DNA of 64,000 nucleotides from Lawsonibacter hominis (GTDB lineage Bacteria; Bacillota; Clostridia; Oscillospirales; Oscillospiraceae). The stretch lies in contig NZ_JACOPP010000006.1 in the NCBI RefSeq assembly GCF_014287895.1, positions 72,808-136,807 of the forward strand, read 5' to 3'. The position numbers were made by a program, and so were the translations under genes. This document shows, in pieces, positions 1 through 8,626 of the stretch. A model generated the notes under the pieces. The model had not been told where the DNA came from, did no database searches, and was given only the letters and a program-made list of their open reading frames with translations. Every line of letters begins with the position of its first letter. Within the stretch, counting starts at the first letter, position 1.

Positions 1-1
1 C

Positions 2-1483
2 TGTTCGGTCCACTCGGTCTGGGCCCTCAAGCGTTTGGGGTGCGAGACCATTATCATCAACAACAACCCCGAGACCGTCTCAACCGACTTCGACGTGGCG
101 GACAAGCTCTATTTCGAGCCGCTGACCGCCGAGGACGTGGAGGCCGTGGTGGAACTGGAAAAGCCCTGGGGCGCAGTGGTGCAGTTCGGCGGCCAGACCG
201 CCATCAAGCTGGCCCAGGCGCTCACCGACATGGGCGTGCCCATCCTGGGCACCCCGGCCGACGGCGTCGATGCCGCCGAGGACCGGGAACGCTTTGACGC
301 GATCCTGCAGGCGTGCGGCATTCCCCGGGCGGCGGGCAAAACGGTCTTCACTACTGAGGAGGCGCTGGCCGCCGCCCACGAGGTGGGGTATCCGGTGCTG
401 GTGCGCCCTTCCTATGTGCTGGGCGGCCAGGGGATGGAGATCGCCTATAACGACCGCAATATCACCGAATTCATGCGCATCATCAACCTCCAGGCCCAGG
501 AGCACCCGATCCTGGTGGACAAGTATCTGATGGGCAGGGAGGTGGAGGTGGACGGCGTCTTCGACGGGGAGGATGTGCTTGTCCCCGGGATCATGGAGCA
601 TATCGAGCGGGCCGGCGTTCACTCCGGCGACTCGATTTCCGTTTACCCGCCGATCCACATTGAGGAAAAGCACAAGCAGACCATTCTGCGCTATACCCGG
701 GATCTGGCGAAGGCCCTGGGGGTCATCGGCCTGGTGAACATCCAGTTCATCCTCTACAACGACGAGGTGTATGTCATCGAGGTCAATCCCCGCTCCTCCC
801 GCACCATCCCCTATATCTCCAAAGTCACCGGTGTGCCCGTCATCGACCTGGCCACCAAGGTCATGCTGGGCGCCAGGCTCCGCGACCTGGGCTACGGCAC
901 CGGGCTCTACCCGGAGGCCGCCTATTACGCCGTCAAGATGCCGGTTTTCTCGTTTGAAAAGCTCACCGACGTGGATACCGGCCTGGGCCCTGAGATGAAG
1001 TCCACCGGCGAGTGCCTGGGACTGGCCGAGACCTTCCCGCAGGCCCTGCTGAAGGCCTTCAAGGGCGCCAATATGAAGGCCCCCAAAAAGGGCGGCCGGA
1101 TCATCATCACCGTCAAGGACGAGGATAAGGGGGAGATCGTGGGCATCGCCCGGGGCTTTGCGGATATGGAGATCGAGATCCTGGCCACCAGCGGTACCTG
1201 CGACGCGCTCAACGCCGCGGGCGTGCCCGCCCGTAAGGTGGCCCGGGTCTCCGAGGCCCACCCCAATATTCTGGATATGATCGCATCCGGAACGGTGGAC
1301 CTGGTCATCAATACCCCCACCCGGGGGCGCAAGCACGATACCGACGGTTTCAAGATCCGCCGCTCCGCGGTGGAGCATTCCGTGGCCTGTGTCACGGCCA
1401 TCGACACCGCACGGGCCATGCTCACCGTCCGTACCCAGGGACGCAGCGCTGATCTGCGCCCCATCGATATCACTGAGATTTAG
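2..1483 (+). CDS. carB: Carbamoyl-phosphate synthase large subunit, C-terminal part
   Basis: The reading frame is open from the first base of the window, so this is the C-terminal ~493 residues of a protein normally ~1070 long. CarB makes carbamoyl phosphate from bicarbonate, ammonia passed from CarA, and two ATP, feeding pyrimidine and arginine synthesis. The visible part starts at the well-conserved INNNPETVSTDFD segment of the second synthetase half, continues through its ATP-grasp domain (VRPSYVLGGQGM, VIEVNPRSSRT) and ends with the MGS-like allosteric domain over the last ~130 residues. The TAG stop is followed 11 nt later by guaA, so the two are probably co-transcribed. Confidence 0.97.
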   Translation, partial: CSVHSVWALKRLGCETIIINNNPETVSTDFDVADKLYFEPLTAEDVEAVVELEKPWGAVVQFGGQTAIKLAQALTDMGVPILGTPADGVDAAEDRERFDAILQACGIPRAAGKTVFTTEEALAAAHEVGYPVLVRPSYVLGGQGMEIAYNDRNITEFMRIINLQAQEHPILVDKYLMGREVEVDGVFDGEDVLVPGIMEHIERAGVHSGDSISVYPPIHIEEKHKQTILRYTRDLAKALGVIGLVNIQFILYNDEVYVIEVNPRSSRTIPYISKVTGVPVIDLATKVMLGARLRDLGYGTGLYPEAAYYAVKMPVFSFEKLTDVDTGLGPEMKSTGECLGLAETFPQALLKAFKGANMKAPKKGGRIIITVKDEDKGEIVGIARGFADMEIEILATSGTCDALNAAGVPARKVARVSEAHPNILDMIASGTVDLVINTPTRGRKHDTDGFKIRRSAVEHSVACVTAIDTARAMLTVRTQGRSADLRPIDITEI

Positions 1484-1494
1484 GAGCAAAAAAG

Positions 1495-3036
1495 ATGAAA
1501 CACCAGTTGATCATCGTTCTGGATTTCGGCGGTCAATACAATCAATTGATCGCCCGCCGGGTGCGTGAGTGCGGGGTGTACTGTGAGGTCAAGCCCTATA
1601 CCACGCCGCTGGACGCGCTCAAGGCACAAAACCCCATCGGATTTATCTTTACCGGCGGCCCCAACAGTGTCTACGACGAAAAAGCGCCCCATGTGGATCC
1701 GGCTATTTTTGCGCTGGGCGTGCCCGTGCTGGGTATCTGCTACGGCTGCCAGCTCATGGCCCAAACCCTGGGCGGGCAGGTCACCGCCGCCCAGGCCGAT
1801 TCCGCCCGGGAGTACGGAAAAACCGTGACCTACTACGATCCGGACTGCCGTCTCTTCCGGGACCTGCCCAACTGCGGCGTCTCCTGGATGAGCCACGGGG
1901 ACTATATGGCAAAGGTGCCCGAGGGCTTTGCTCTGGTGGCCCATACCGATGCCTGCCCCAACGTGGCCATCGCCGACGAGAGGCGGGGGTTCTATGGGGT
2001 TCAGTACCACCCGGAGGTGAACCATACCGAGCACGGCCTGGATATGATCCGCAATTTCCTCTATGAGGTCTGCGGAGCCACGGGTGACTGGAGCATGGGG
2101 GATTACCTCAAGACCTCGGTGGCCGCCATTCGGGAAAAGGTCGGTTCGGGAAAGGTACTGTTGGCGCTGTCCGGCGGCGTGGATTCCTCCGTATGCGCGG
2201 CCCTGTTGGCGGAGGCCATCGGCCGGCAGCTCACCTGCGTGTTTGTGGATCATGGCCTCATGCGCAAAAACGAGGGGGACGAGGTGGAGGCCGCCTTTGC
2301 CAAATGGGACCTGAATTTCGTCCGGGTGGACGCGGAGACCCGCTTTCTGATCAAGCTGGCAGGCGTGTCCGAGCCGGAACACAAGCGCAAGATCATCGGC
2401 GAGGAGTTCATCCGTGTCTTTGAGGAAGAGGCAAAAAAAATCGGCGCCGTGGACTACCTGGCCCAGGGCACCATCTATCCCGACGTGATCGAGTCGGGGG
2501 CGGGGGACGCCGCCGTGATCAAATCCCACCATAACGTGGGCGGTCTGCCGGACTATGTGGATTTCAAGGAGATCATCGAGCCGCTGCGCCTGCTGTTCAA
2601 GGACGAGGTGCGCCAGCTGGGCCGGGAGCTGGGGCTGCCGGAATATCTGGTCATGCGGCAGCCGTTCCCGGGCCCCGGCCTTGCCATCCGGGTCATCGGC
2701 GACCTGACCAAAGAGAAACTGGACACCCTCCGGGACGCGGACGCCATCTTCCGGGAGGAGATCGCCGCCGCGGGTGAGGAGAAGAACGTCAATCAGTACT
2801 TCGCCGTGCTGACCAATACCCGCAGCGTGGGCGTCATGGGCGACGGGCGGACCTACGACTATACCCTGGCCCTGCGGGGCGTCACGACCTCGGACTTCAT
2901 GACCGCGGATTGGGCGCGGATTCCCTATGATGTGCTGGATAAGGTCTCTACCCGCATCGTAAACGAGGTAAAGGGCATCAACCGCATCGTCTACGACATC
3001 ACCTCCAAGCCCCCCGCCACCATCGAGTGGGAATAA
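1495..3036 (+). CDS. guaA: GMP synthase (glutamine-hydrolysing)
   Basis: Converts XMP, ATP and glutamine to GMP in the last step of guanine nucleotide synthesis. At 513 aa it is full length. The N-terminal class-I amidotransferase has the triad Cys82 (GICYG), His172 and Glu174 (YHPEV). The ATP pyrophosphatase P-loop SGGVDSS is at ~226-232 and the C-terminal dimerisation domain ends in TIEWE. AGGAG at 1482-1486 overlaps the carB stop and sets the ATG. The last codons (GAGTGGGAATAA) form the left attachment site of the mobile element that follows. Compare the paralogue at 59831, which lacks the triad. Confidence 0.98.
   Translation: MKHQLIIVLDFGGQYNQLIARRVRECGVYCEVKPYTTPLDALKAQNPIGFIFTGGPNSVYDEKAPHVDPAIFALGVPVLGICYGCQLMAQTLGGQVTAAQADSAREYGKTVTYYDPDCRLFRDLPNCGVSWMSHGDYMAKVPEGFALVAHTDACPNVAIADERRGFYGVQYHPEVNHTEHGLDMIRNFLYEVCGATGDWSMGDYLKTSVAAIREKVGSGKVLLALSGGVDSSVCAALLAEAIGRQLTCVFVDHGLMRKNEGDEVEAAFAKWDLNFVRVDAETRFLIKLAGVSEPEHKRKIIGEEFIRVFEEEAKKIGAVDYLAQGTIYPDVIESGAGDAAVIKSHHNVGGLPDYVDFKEIIEPLRLLFKDEVRQLGRELGLPEYLVMRQPFPGPGLAIRVIGDLTKEKLDTLRDADAIFREEIAAAGEEKNVNQYFAVLTNTRSVGVMGDGRTYDYTLALRGVTTSDFMTADWARIPYDVLDKVSTRIVNEVKGINRIVYDITSKPPATIEWE
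3025..3036 (+). repeat. attL (guaA 3' end)
   Basis: GAGTGGGAATAA, the last codons of guaA, recurs with one mismatch at 12030-12041. Integration leaves the guaA coding sequence intact. Confidence 0.75.
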
Positions 3037-3054
3037 ATATTTAGTGTTTTCCGA

Positions 3055-3100
3055 ATCCTGAAAAGCGTTGGTAATACAGCGTTTTTCAGGATTTTTCTTT
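3055..3100 (+). terminator. Rho-independent terminator after guaA
   Basis: ATCCTGAAAAGCG (3055-3067) pairs with CGTTTTTCAGGAT (3080-3092), followed by a T-rich run. It lies just inside the element boundary, so the element supplies the terminator for guaA. Confidence 0.75.
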
Positions 3101-3105
3101 TTTAG

Positions 3106-3146
3106 TGGCTACAAATTGGCTACATTTGCAGCGATTTTTGTAGCCA
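3106..3146. repeat. Candidate integrase arm-type sites, left end
   Basis: Two direct copies of TGGCTACA(A/T) at 3106-3127 and an inverted copy (TTTTGTAGCCA) at 3136-3146. The same motif is repeated at the other end of the element (11909-11930). Position between att and int fits arm sites of Tn916-type integrases. Confidence 0.55.
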
Positions 3147-3151
3147 GAGGC

Positions 3152-4225
3152 TCACGGCATAATGCCGTCAAGCTGTCTGGCTACCTCCACCTGCTTGTTG
3201 GGGTACAGGTGACTGTACGTGTCCATCGTTGTCTGTACCTTTTCATGTCCGAGCCGCTCCGCGATCAGCAGCGGAGAGAAGCCCATCTCCACCAGCAGGC
3301 TGGCGTGGCTGTGTCGAATGTCATGCACCCGTATCCGCTTCACGCCCGAAGCCTTGCAGCCATACTCCATTTCGTGGTATAGAAAGCTCTTGGTGTAGGG
3401 AAAGAGCCTGTCGTCCTTTTGCAGCCCGTAGCAATGGGACATATACTCCTGCAAACAGTTGCAAAGGCCGTCGGGAATAGGGATAGTACGGATGCTTTTC
3501 GGTGTTTTCGGAGTGGTGATAATATCCTCTTTGCCGAGGCGCTGATAGCTCTTGTTCACCGTCAGGGTCTTCTTCTCGAAGTCGATGTCCGACGGTGTGA
3601 GTGCCAGCAGCTCTCCCTCCCGAATCCCCGTGTAGTACATGGTCATGAATACCGTGTAGCTGGCGGGACGGTCTTTCATGCTCTCGATAAATGTCTGGAA
3701 CTCGTCCTTTGTCCAGAACAGCATTTCATCGGCTTTCTTCTTGCCCATGCTCCCCGCCTTGTGGCAGGGATTCTCTTTCAGCCCATAGTATTTGACTGCG
3801 TAGTTGAAAATCGCCGTGAGCTGGTTGTTGATGCACTTGAGATAGGTCTGGGCGTAAGGCTTGCCGTTTTCATCCCGGTAGCTGGTCAGGGAGTTCTGCC
3901 ATTGGCGCACGTGAGTGGGCTTGATCTCGTTCAGCGGGATTTTCTTGAAGAAAGGCGTTACCTTCAGGTCGATCAGCCATTTCTTGCTGGCAACGGTTGA
4001 GGGCTTGAGGCGGTGCTCCATATCCTTGACATACAGAGAGATGAAGTCACCGAAGGTCATGCCGAGGCTGCCCGTAGATTGGCTGATGAAGTCACGTTCC
4101 CATTGCAGGGCTTCCTTTTTGGTGGCGAAGCCCCGCTTCTTTTTGTGGATTGTCTTTCCTGTCCAGTCCGTTACCCGGATCTGCGACATCCAGCGACCGG
4201 TATCGCCGTCTTTTGTTACTGACAT
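3152..4225 (-). CDS. Tyrosine-type site-specific integrase
   Basis: 357 aa, the usual length for integrases of Gram-positive integrative elements. N-terminal AP2-like arm-binding region (WMSQIRVTDW..KKRGFATKKEA, ~1-55), SAM-like core-binding domain (~58-165), then the catalytic domain with Arg in YYTGIREGE, the HDIRHSHAS box and the nucleophile Tyr in TMDTYSHLYP. It catalyses recombination between the element and the guaA 3' end. It sits ~115 bp from attL and is transcribed toward it, as usual for this class. Probably co-regulated with the XRE gene upstream. Confidence 0.93.
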   Translation of the reverse strand: MSVTKDGDTGRWMSQIRVTDWTGKTIHKKKRGFATKKEALQWERDFISQSTGSLGMTFGDFISLYVKDMEHRLKPSTVASKKWLIDLKVTPFFKKIPLNEIKPTHVRQWQNSLTSYRDENGKPYAQTYLKCINNQLTAIFNYAVKYYGLKENPCHKAGSMGKKKADEMLFWTKDEFQTFIESMKDRPASYTVFMTMYYTGIREGELLALTPSDIDFEKKTLTVNKSYQRLGKEDIITTPKTPKSIRTIPIPDGLCNCLQEYMSHCYGLQKDDRLFPYTKSFLYHEMEYGCKASGVKRIRVHDIRHSHASLLVEMGFSPLLIAERLGHEKVQTTMDTYSHLYPNKQVEVARQLDGIMP

Positions 4226-4267
4226 TTTTACCTCCTTCCCTCAAGAATCAGGCTTTGATAGGGTTAT

Positions 4268-4873
4268 TTACTCATTACTCTCGTTGTTACCATATTCCTT
4301 TTCCAAAAGCTCCGTCCGTCTTGCAATCAGTTCGTCACGGTCAAGTTCTTCTGGTTCTGTGCATTTGACTGCGTTCGCAGCATAGTATGCAAGCGTCTGC
4401 TCCTTCCAGCGCTTATATGCTGCCTGCGTGGAGTTATAGGCGCGAAGCTCACTGCGCTCGTCCTCCCACTGTTCAAGAAACAGACACATATCCGCGTTGA
4501 ACTCCGCCGTGCTCTTTCCATCAAAGGAAATCGAGCACTCCCATTGTTTGCTGCGGGGCGGCTTCTGCACATTGATCTTGAAGTCGATGCCCTCTACCGT
4601 TTCCAGCTTAAAGAGGAAGTCCATCACGTCGGCAAGCGTCCTGATCTGTGTCGTGCTGGATTCATACCCAAGAATATAGGTTGAGGTCGTGTCCAGCAGG
4701 TCTGCGATCTGATTGACAACGGCAATCGACACTTCAATCTCTCCGGTTTCGTACTTCTGTACGGTGCGGAGAGATTTTTTCAGCATTTGTGCCAGCTCGG
4801 TCTGGTTCAGCCCTTTGCGTTTTCGGAGCTGCTTGATTCTCTGCCCAATGGCGGGATAATCGAAATTGTCCAT
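4268..4873 (-). CDS. XRE-family transcriptional regulator of the element
   Basis: 201 aa. Residues ~10-65 form a Cro/C1-type helix-turn-helix (IKQLRKRKGLNQTELAQML..SLRTVQKYETGEIEV). The rest is an uncharacterised C-terminal region. Divergent from the Xis/RepA operon, the layout of an element-maintenance repressor. Its promoter (TTGCAA 4917-4922, TATGAT on the minus strand at 4894-4899, 17-bp spacer) abuts one half of a 12-bp inverted repeat that is a likely operator. Confidence 0.85.
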   Translation of the reverse strand: MDNFDYPAIGQRIKQLRKRKGLNQTELAQMLKKSLRTVQKYETGEIEVSIAVVNQIADLLDTTSTYILGYESSTTQIRTLADVMDFLFKLETVEGIDFKINVQKPPRSKQWECSISFDGKSTAEFNADMCLFLEQWEDERSELRAYNSTQAAYKRWKEQTLAYYAANAVKCTEPEELDRDELIARRTELLEKEYGNNESNE

Positions 4874-4893
4874 GTCTGATTCACCTCGTCCAT

Positions 4894-4922
4894 ATCATAT
4901 CACAGAATAAAGCGAATTGCAA
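4894..4922 (-). promoter_or_regulatory. Sigma-A promoter of the XRE regulator gene
   Basis: Minus strand TTGCAA (4917-4922) and TATGAT (4894-4899) with a 17-bp spacer, ~20 bp upstream of the start codon. Confidence 0.6.
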
Positions 4923-4988
4923 GTACATATTTTTATTTTCTAAAGGCTTGACAGATGCATCTTGTGTGCGTATAATAAAATATGTACT
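4922..4988. promoter_or_regulatory. Split operator flanking the Xis/RepA promoter
   Basis: AGTACATATTTT (4922-4933) and its exact reverse complement AAAATATGTACT (4977-4988) bracket the rightward promoter and touch the leftward -35. Likely binding sites for the XRE regulator; inference from position and symmetry. Confidence 0.5.
4948..4976 (+). promoter_or_regulatory. Sigma-A promoter of the Xis/RepA operon
   Basis: TTGACA (4948-4953), 17 bp, TATAAT (4971-4976): perfect consensus, about 100 bp upstream of the first start codon at 5077. Confidence 0.8.
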
Positions 4989-5076
4989 CAGGGTGCGTGT
5001 TTCGGAGAGGATGGAGAAAGGAGGGCGAACAAAAGATACGCAGGCCGAGGCAGATCACATTAAAACAGGAGGTACT

Positions 5077-5283
5077 ATGAGAGCACAGTTTATCACAGCG
5101 TCAGAGGTGGCAGAGATCATGGGAATCAGCCGCAGCAAGGCGTATCAGATCGTCCGGGAAATGAACAGGGAACTGAAATCCCAAGGCTATCTGACCGTAG
5201 CCGGAAAATGCCCCGCCCAGTATTTCAAGCAGAAGTTCTACGGCTTCCAGATTCCCGGAGGTGAGCGCAATGACGGAAAATGA
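5077..5283 (+). CDS. Small helix-turn-helix (excisionase-like) protein
   Basis: 68 aa. AGGAGG at 5067-5072 selects the ATG at 5077. FITASEVAEIMGISRSKAYQIVREMN is a winged-helix/excisionase-type DNA-binding segment and the remainder is a short basic tail. Proteins of this type act as recombination directionality factors or activators in integrative elements. First gene of the operon with the RepA-like ATPase, whose start lies 14 bp before this stop. Excisionase role is inferred from size and position. Confidence 0.7.
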   Translation: MRAQFITASEVAEIMGISRSKAYQIVREMNRELKSQGYLTVAGKCPAQYFKQKFYGFQIPGGERNDGK

Positions 5284-6442
5284 GAAAACGACCGCCCTCA
5301 TCCCATCTGTTGGAGCAGATGGAGGGCAGCCGCCTCACAATTCAACTAACCAGAGCATACCACATGAAACCTGCGAAAGCAATCCCCCAGAGGAAAATAT
5401 TGAGGAAATGCGCGAGAAAATCCGGCGCATGAACGACCCGCATTATCTTCATACGGTTTCCATGACAGAGCTGTATCAGACCGCCTACAAGAGCAGACCG
5501 CCCGTCATAGATGGTCTGCTCTACTCCGGGGCATATATCCTCGCAGGAGCGCCCAAAATCGGAAAATCATTTCTGGTAGCGCAGCTTGCCTACCATGTCA
5601 GCACAGGGCAAAGGCTGTGGGGCTACGAAGTCCATCAGGGTACGGTTCTGTACCTTGCACTGGAGGATGATTTCCAGAGAATCCAGAGCCGGATGTTTAT
5701 GATGTACGGCGTGGCGGATACCGCCAGCCTGCATTTTGCAACGGCAGCAAACAAAATCGGAAACGGTCTTGACGAGCAGCTTGAGAATTTCATAAAGGAA
5801 CACCCCGATACGAAGCTGGTTATCATTGACACCATGCAGAAGATCAGAGAAGCTGGCGGCGAGGCTTACAGCTACGCCAGCGACTATGAGATCATCGGCA
5901 AACTCAAGCGTTTTGCAGACAGGCACAGCATTTGCATCGTTACCGTCCATCACACAAGAAAACAGCCAGCCGGAGACAGCTTTGAAACGATCTCCGGCAC
6001 GACGGGACTTCTCGGTTGTGCAGACGGAGCACTCCTGATGCAGAAGAAGAAACGGACAGCATTGGAGGCCATGGTCGATGCCGTGGGGCGAGATCAACAG
6101 GATCAGATTCTATATCTGAAAAAAGATGCCGACACGCAGATATGGAGCCTTGAACGGACAGAGAACGAGCCGTATCAGGAGCCGCCCGACCCGGTATTGG
6201 ATACGGTTTCCCAGCTTGTTTCCTCCGAAAGCAGAGAATGGACAGGCAGTCCGACCGAGCTTGCGGAGACGGTCAACACAGGCATGGCAGCAAACGCTCT
6301 CACCAAATACCTGAACGTTAAATCCGGCAGGCTGCTGGACGAGTACCATGTGAAGTACGAGAACAGAGCAAAACACTCCGGGCGGCAGGTGAAACTCACC
6401 TATATGGTAATCGACAATGTTGAGTACGAAGTAATCGAATGA
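5270..6442 (+). CDS. RepA-like AAA ATPase (AAA_25 type)
   Basis: 390 aa. Walker A is GAPKIGKSF and Walker B is KLVIIDTMQ, followed by the TVHHTRK and SGTTGLLGCADG segments typical of hexameric RepA/DnaB-like replicative helicases of plasmids and mobile elements. Residues 1-60 are low-complexity and polar. The ATG at 5270 is preferred over the GTG at 5261 because GGAGG (5257-5261) is correctly spaced only for the former. Probably needed for element DNA replication or processing during transfer. Confidence 0.8.
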   Translation: MTENEKTTALIPSVGADGGQPPHNSTNQSIPHETCESNPPEENIEEMREKIRRMNDPHYLHTVSMTELYQTAYKSRPPVIDGLLYSGAYILAGAPKIGKSFLVAQLAYHVSTGQRLWGYEVHQGTVLYLALEDDFQRIQSRMFMMYGVADTASLHFATAANKIGNGLDEQLENFIKEHPDTKLVIIDTMQKIREAGGEAYSYASDYEIIGKLKRFADRHSICIVTVHHTRKQPAGDSFETISGTTGLLGCADGALLMQKKKRTALEAMVDAVGRDQQDQILYLKKDADTQIWSLERTENEPYQEPPDPVLDTVSQLVSSESREWTGSPTELAETVNTGMAANALTKYLNVKSGRLLDEYHVKYENRAKHSGRQVKLTYMVIDNVEYEVIE

Positions 6443-6448
6443 GGACAG

Positions 6449-6524
6449 CGCGACGGCTGCGACGGTCGCGACGGTGGAAATGATGCCATCAAAGCAACCG
6501 TCGCAATCGTTGCGACCGTCGCGG
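6449..6524. repeat. Inverted iteron-like CGACGG repeats
   Basis: Copies of GCGACGGT-type units at 6449-6476 face inverted copies (ACCGTCGC) at 6495-6524, immediately after the RepA-like gene. The array can fold as a long stem or act as binding sites; a replication origin is possible but unproven. Confidence 0.45.
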
Positions 6525-6542
6525 ATAGGAAAGAATAGGAAA

Positions 6543-6797
6543 ATGAAAAGCGTACAAATCCCCTATGATCTGTTCATCGACCTCGCCATGTACCATCTGC
6601 GGGGCGAGGATGATTTTGAAGAAGAAATCCGGCAGGGCTTGGAGCAAAAGCTCGACGCCATGCTGAACCGGCAGCTCTATTCCCGGTACAAAACCGCTCC
6701 CAACGAAGAAGAACGGGAGCAGGCGCGGCAGGAGTATCTTGACCGGCGTGGAGTGCCGCGAAGCTATCGCTGGACTACTCCTCCATGGGAGCTGTGA
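6543..6797 (+). CDS. Small conserved mobile-element protein
   Basis: 84 aa from the ATG at 6543 (MKSVQIPYDLF). Acidic and charged, predicted helical (DDFEEEIRQGLEQKLD.., EEEREQARQEYLDRRG). It resembles the short proteins often labelled complexin-like that sit between rep and mob genes in Firmicutes elements. An in-frame upstream ATG at 6474 would add 23 residues encoded by the inverted repeat array and lacks a ribosome site. No function is assigned. Confidence 0.6.
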   Translation: MKSVQIPYDLFIDLAMYHLRGEDDFEEEIRQGLEQKLDAMLNRQLYSRYKTAPNEEEREQARQEYLDRRGVPRSYRWTTPPWEL

Positions 6798-7185
6798 CAG
6801 GAGCGTGCCACGCTCCTGTTGCTGGAGGACAAGGCAAAGCATTGGCTGACACAGCCCCTCGCATCCCCGTCCCCATCGAAAAACCCGCAGATTTTGAGAT
6901 GGATGGCGGAGAGGATTTTCAAAATTCTCTCTGCCTGTGGGCGGCAACGTTGAAGCAAATTCGATTGCTGAAAGGCTGGCGGTCACGCCGTGGATTTTGC
7001 AAAGTGGGTACTACTTGCAAGCCACGGCAGAGGCTTCCGCAGAAGCCGCATTCCCCGTTCCCCCTCGGAGAGCCCACGATACTTTGCAGCCGCAGGATGA
7101 AAGTATCATAGTGGGTTATTACACTTCCGCAGAAGTGCTCCCTCGGAAGCTACCCCATCCTGTGCAATCTGAAATCAGGAGGTAA
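6798..7185 (+). other. Non-coding interval upstream of the relaxase, candidate oriT region
   Basis: 388 bp with no convincing gene; open frames here lack family features and ribosome sites. Two small hairpins share the core CTTCCGCAGAAG (7034-7045 and 7124-7135). A stretch at 7100-7126 (AAAGTAT..ATAGTG..GTTAT..ACACTT) resembles the pMV158-type nick region recognised by MobV relaxases. Assignment as oriT is inference. Confidence 0.5.
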
Positions 7186-8454
7186 ATGCCCATGGCAAGA
7201 GGCGACGGTATCCATCGTACCAACGCAAGAAATATGAGGCTGACCGCTGCCAGAATCGGCAACGCGCAGCAACACAACGAACGGGAAAAGGGATCCTATG
7301 TCAATCAGGATATTGTCCCGGAAAGAACGCGGCTCAATATTCATTTCAAGAAACCGACCGCTGGATATGCGGAGATGTTTGAGCAGATGAAAGAGGATGG
7401 GATCATCTCCACCCGCGGACTGAAAGAGGACGCCTTTCTCTACGGCGAGCTGGTCTTTGACGTAAACACCGCCTATTTTCATAATCACGGCGGCTATGAC
7501 TTCGCAAAACAATTCTACACCGACGCATACAAATCCGCAATAGAAATCGTAGGCGGAGAGCAGTACATTCTCTCTGCGGTCATGCACGCCGACGAGCGCA
7601 ACCGCGCCATGTCCGATGCACTGGGGCAGGACGTGTACCACTACCACCTTCATGTGGTCTACCTCCCCGTCGTGGAAAAACAAATTCTGTGGTCGAAGCG
7701 CTGCAAGGATAAATCGCTGGTGGGGACGGTCAAGGAAACGATACAGCAGGTCAGTATGAGTAAAAAGTGGGATTCCAAGCCCGCGCTGGACGAGCATGGG
7801 AAACCGCTGCTGAACGCAAACGGAAAAACTGTGCTCCGAAAATCCTATTCTGTTCTGCAAGATGATTTCTTCGCCGCCATGCGAAAGGCAGGGTATGACG
7901 ATGTGGAGCGCGGCGAACGCGGCAGCTCGGAGGAACACCTGACCGTAACGCAGTTCAAAGTGCAGCAGGAGCAGGCGCGGCTGGCAGAATTCACAGAGCA
8001 GAACCGTCAACAGGAAAAACAGGCAGCAACGCTTGGGAGCAAAATTGGAAAAATCCAGAATCAGCGGGTCGATGTGCGGTCTATCGAAAAAATCGTGGCA
8101 ACGTCCATTCCCTTCTCACCCAAAGTTGCCGTGGAGCGTGAGGACTTTGACCGACTTTCCACTCTGGCAAAGAAGTACGTTACAGCAGAGAAAAAGGAAT
8201 CCAAACTGCAAAAGGCGTTGGATGCGGCAAACAAACTGATTGCAAAACTCAAGGCTGAGATTGACGGTTTGAAGCAGGAGATTTCCGATTATAAGTCTAT
8301 TCGCGGCAAGCTCCGTGCAGCAGAATTGGAGCGTGAAAATACGGAGCTGCGCGTGAAAGTCCGCAGCTATGAGGATGTGATTCAGCGCAATAATCTGTGG
8401 CGATTCTTCCATCCGCACAGAGAAAAAGCGGTCACGAGGGACGAAGCTCGCTGA
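7186..8454 (+). CDS. MobV-family relaxase (plasmid mobilization/recombination protein)
   Basis: 422 aa. The N-terminal Mob_Pre domain has RLTAARIGNAQQHNERE near residue 17-35 and the metal-binding three-histidine motif in HYHLHVVYLP (~150). The C-terminal third is coiled coil (repeated K/E/L heptads, ~270-395). It would nick oriT just upstream and lead the strand into a recipient using a helper conjugation pore. AGGAGG at 7178-7182 allows ATG 7186 or 7192; the second is better spaced. Confidence 0.9.
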   Translation: MPMARGDGIHRTNARNMRLTAARIGNAQQHNEREKGSYVNQDIVPERTRLNIHFKKPTAGYAEMFEQMKEDGIISTRGLKEDAFLYGELVFDVNTAYFHNHGGYDFAKQFYTDAYKSAIEIVGGEQYILSAVMHADERNRAMSDALGQDVYHYHLHVVYLPVVEKQILWSKRCKDKSLVGTVKETIQQVSMSKKWDSKPALDEHGKPLLNANGKTVLRKSYSVLQDDFFAAMRKAGYDDVERGERGSSEEHLTVTQFKVQQEQARLAEFTEQNRQQEKQAATLGSKIGKIQNQRVDVRSIEKIVATSIPFSPKVAVEREDFDRLSTLAKKYVTAEKKESKLQKALDAANKLIAKLKAEIDGLKQEISDYKSIRGKLRAAELERENTELRVKVRSYEDVIQRNNLWRFFHPHREKAVTRDEAR

Positions 8455-8491
8455 TTCCTGTGTAGAGCCGGAAAAAACGCATTTTATCGAA

Positions 8492-8531
8492 TGGGAGCGC
8501 GTCAGACAGGACAGTCATCGTCCGGCGCGCT
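8492..8531 (+). terminator. Hairpin after the relaxase gene
   Basis: GGGAGCGCG pairs with CGCGCTCCT, followed by GTTTG. It lies ~40 bp past the relaxase stop. Confidence 0.5.
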
Positions 8532-8626
8532 CCTGTTTGAAAATCGCCGTTTTCCCCAAGCCAAGAGCCGGAGAAAACAGCCGAAAAATGCCACTCCTGT
8601 GCGACAGAGGGCAGAAAGGAGAGTTT

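Noticed and set aside
80..1489. Long minus-strand open frame across carB
   Set aside because: It mirrors a clearly coding plus strand in a GC-rich gene, has no ribosome site and shows no family features.
1495..3036. Disruption of guaA by the integrated element
   Set aside because: The coding sequence is complete to its stop; the att core restores the natural 3' end.
6785..7185. Two overlapping plus-strand frames before the relaxase
   Set aside because: Low-complexity products, no ribosome sites, and the region has oriT-like structure.
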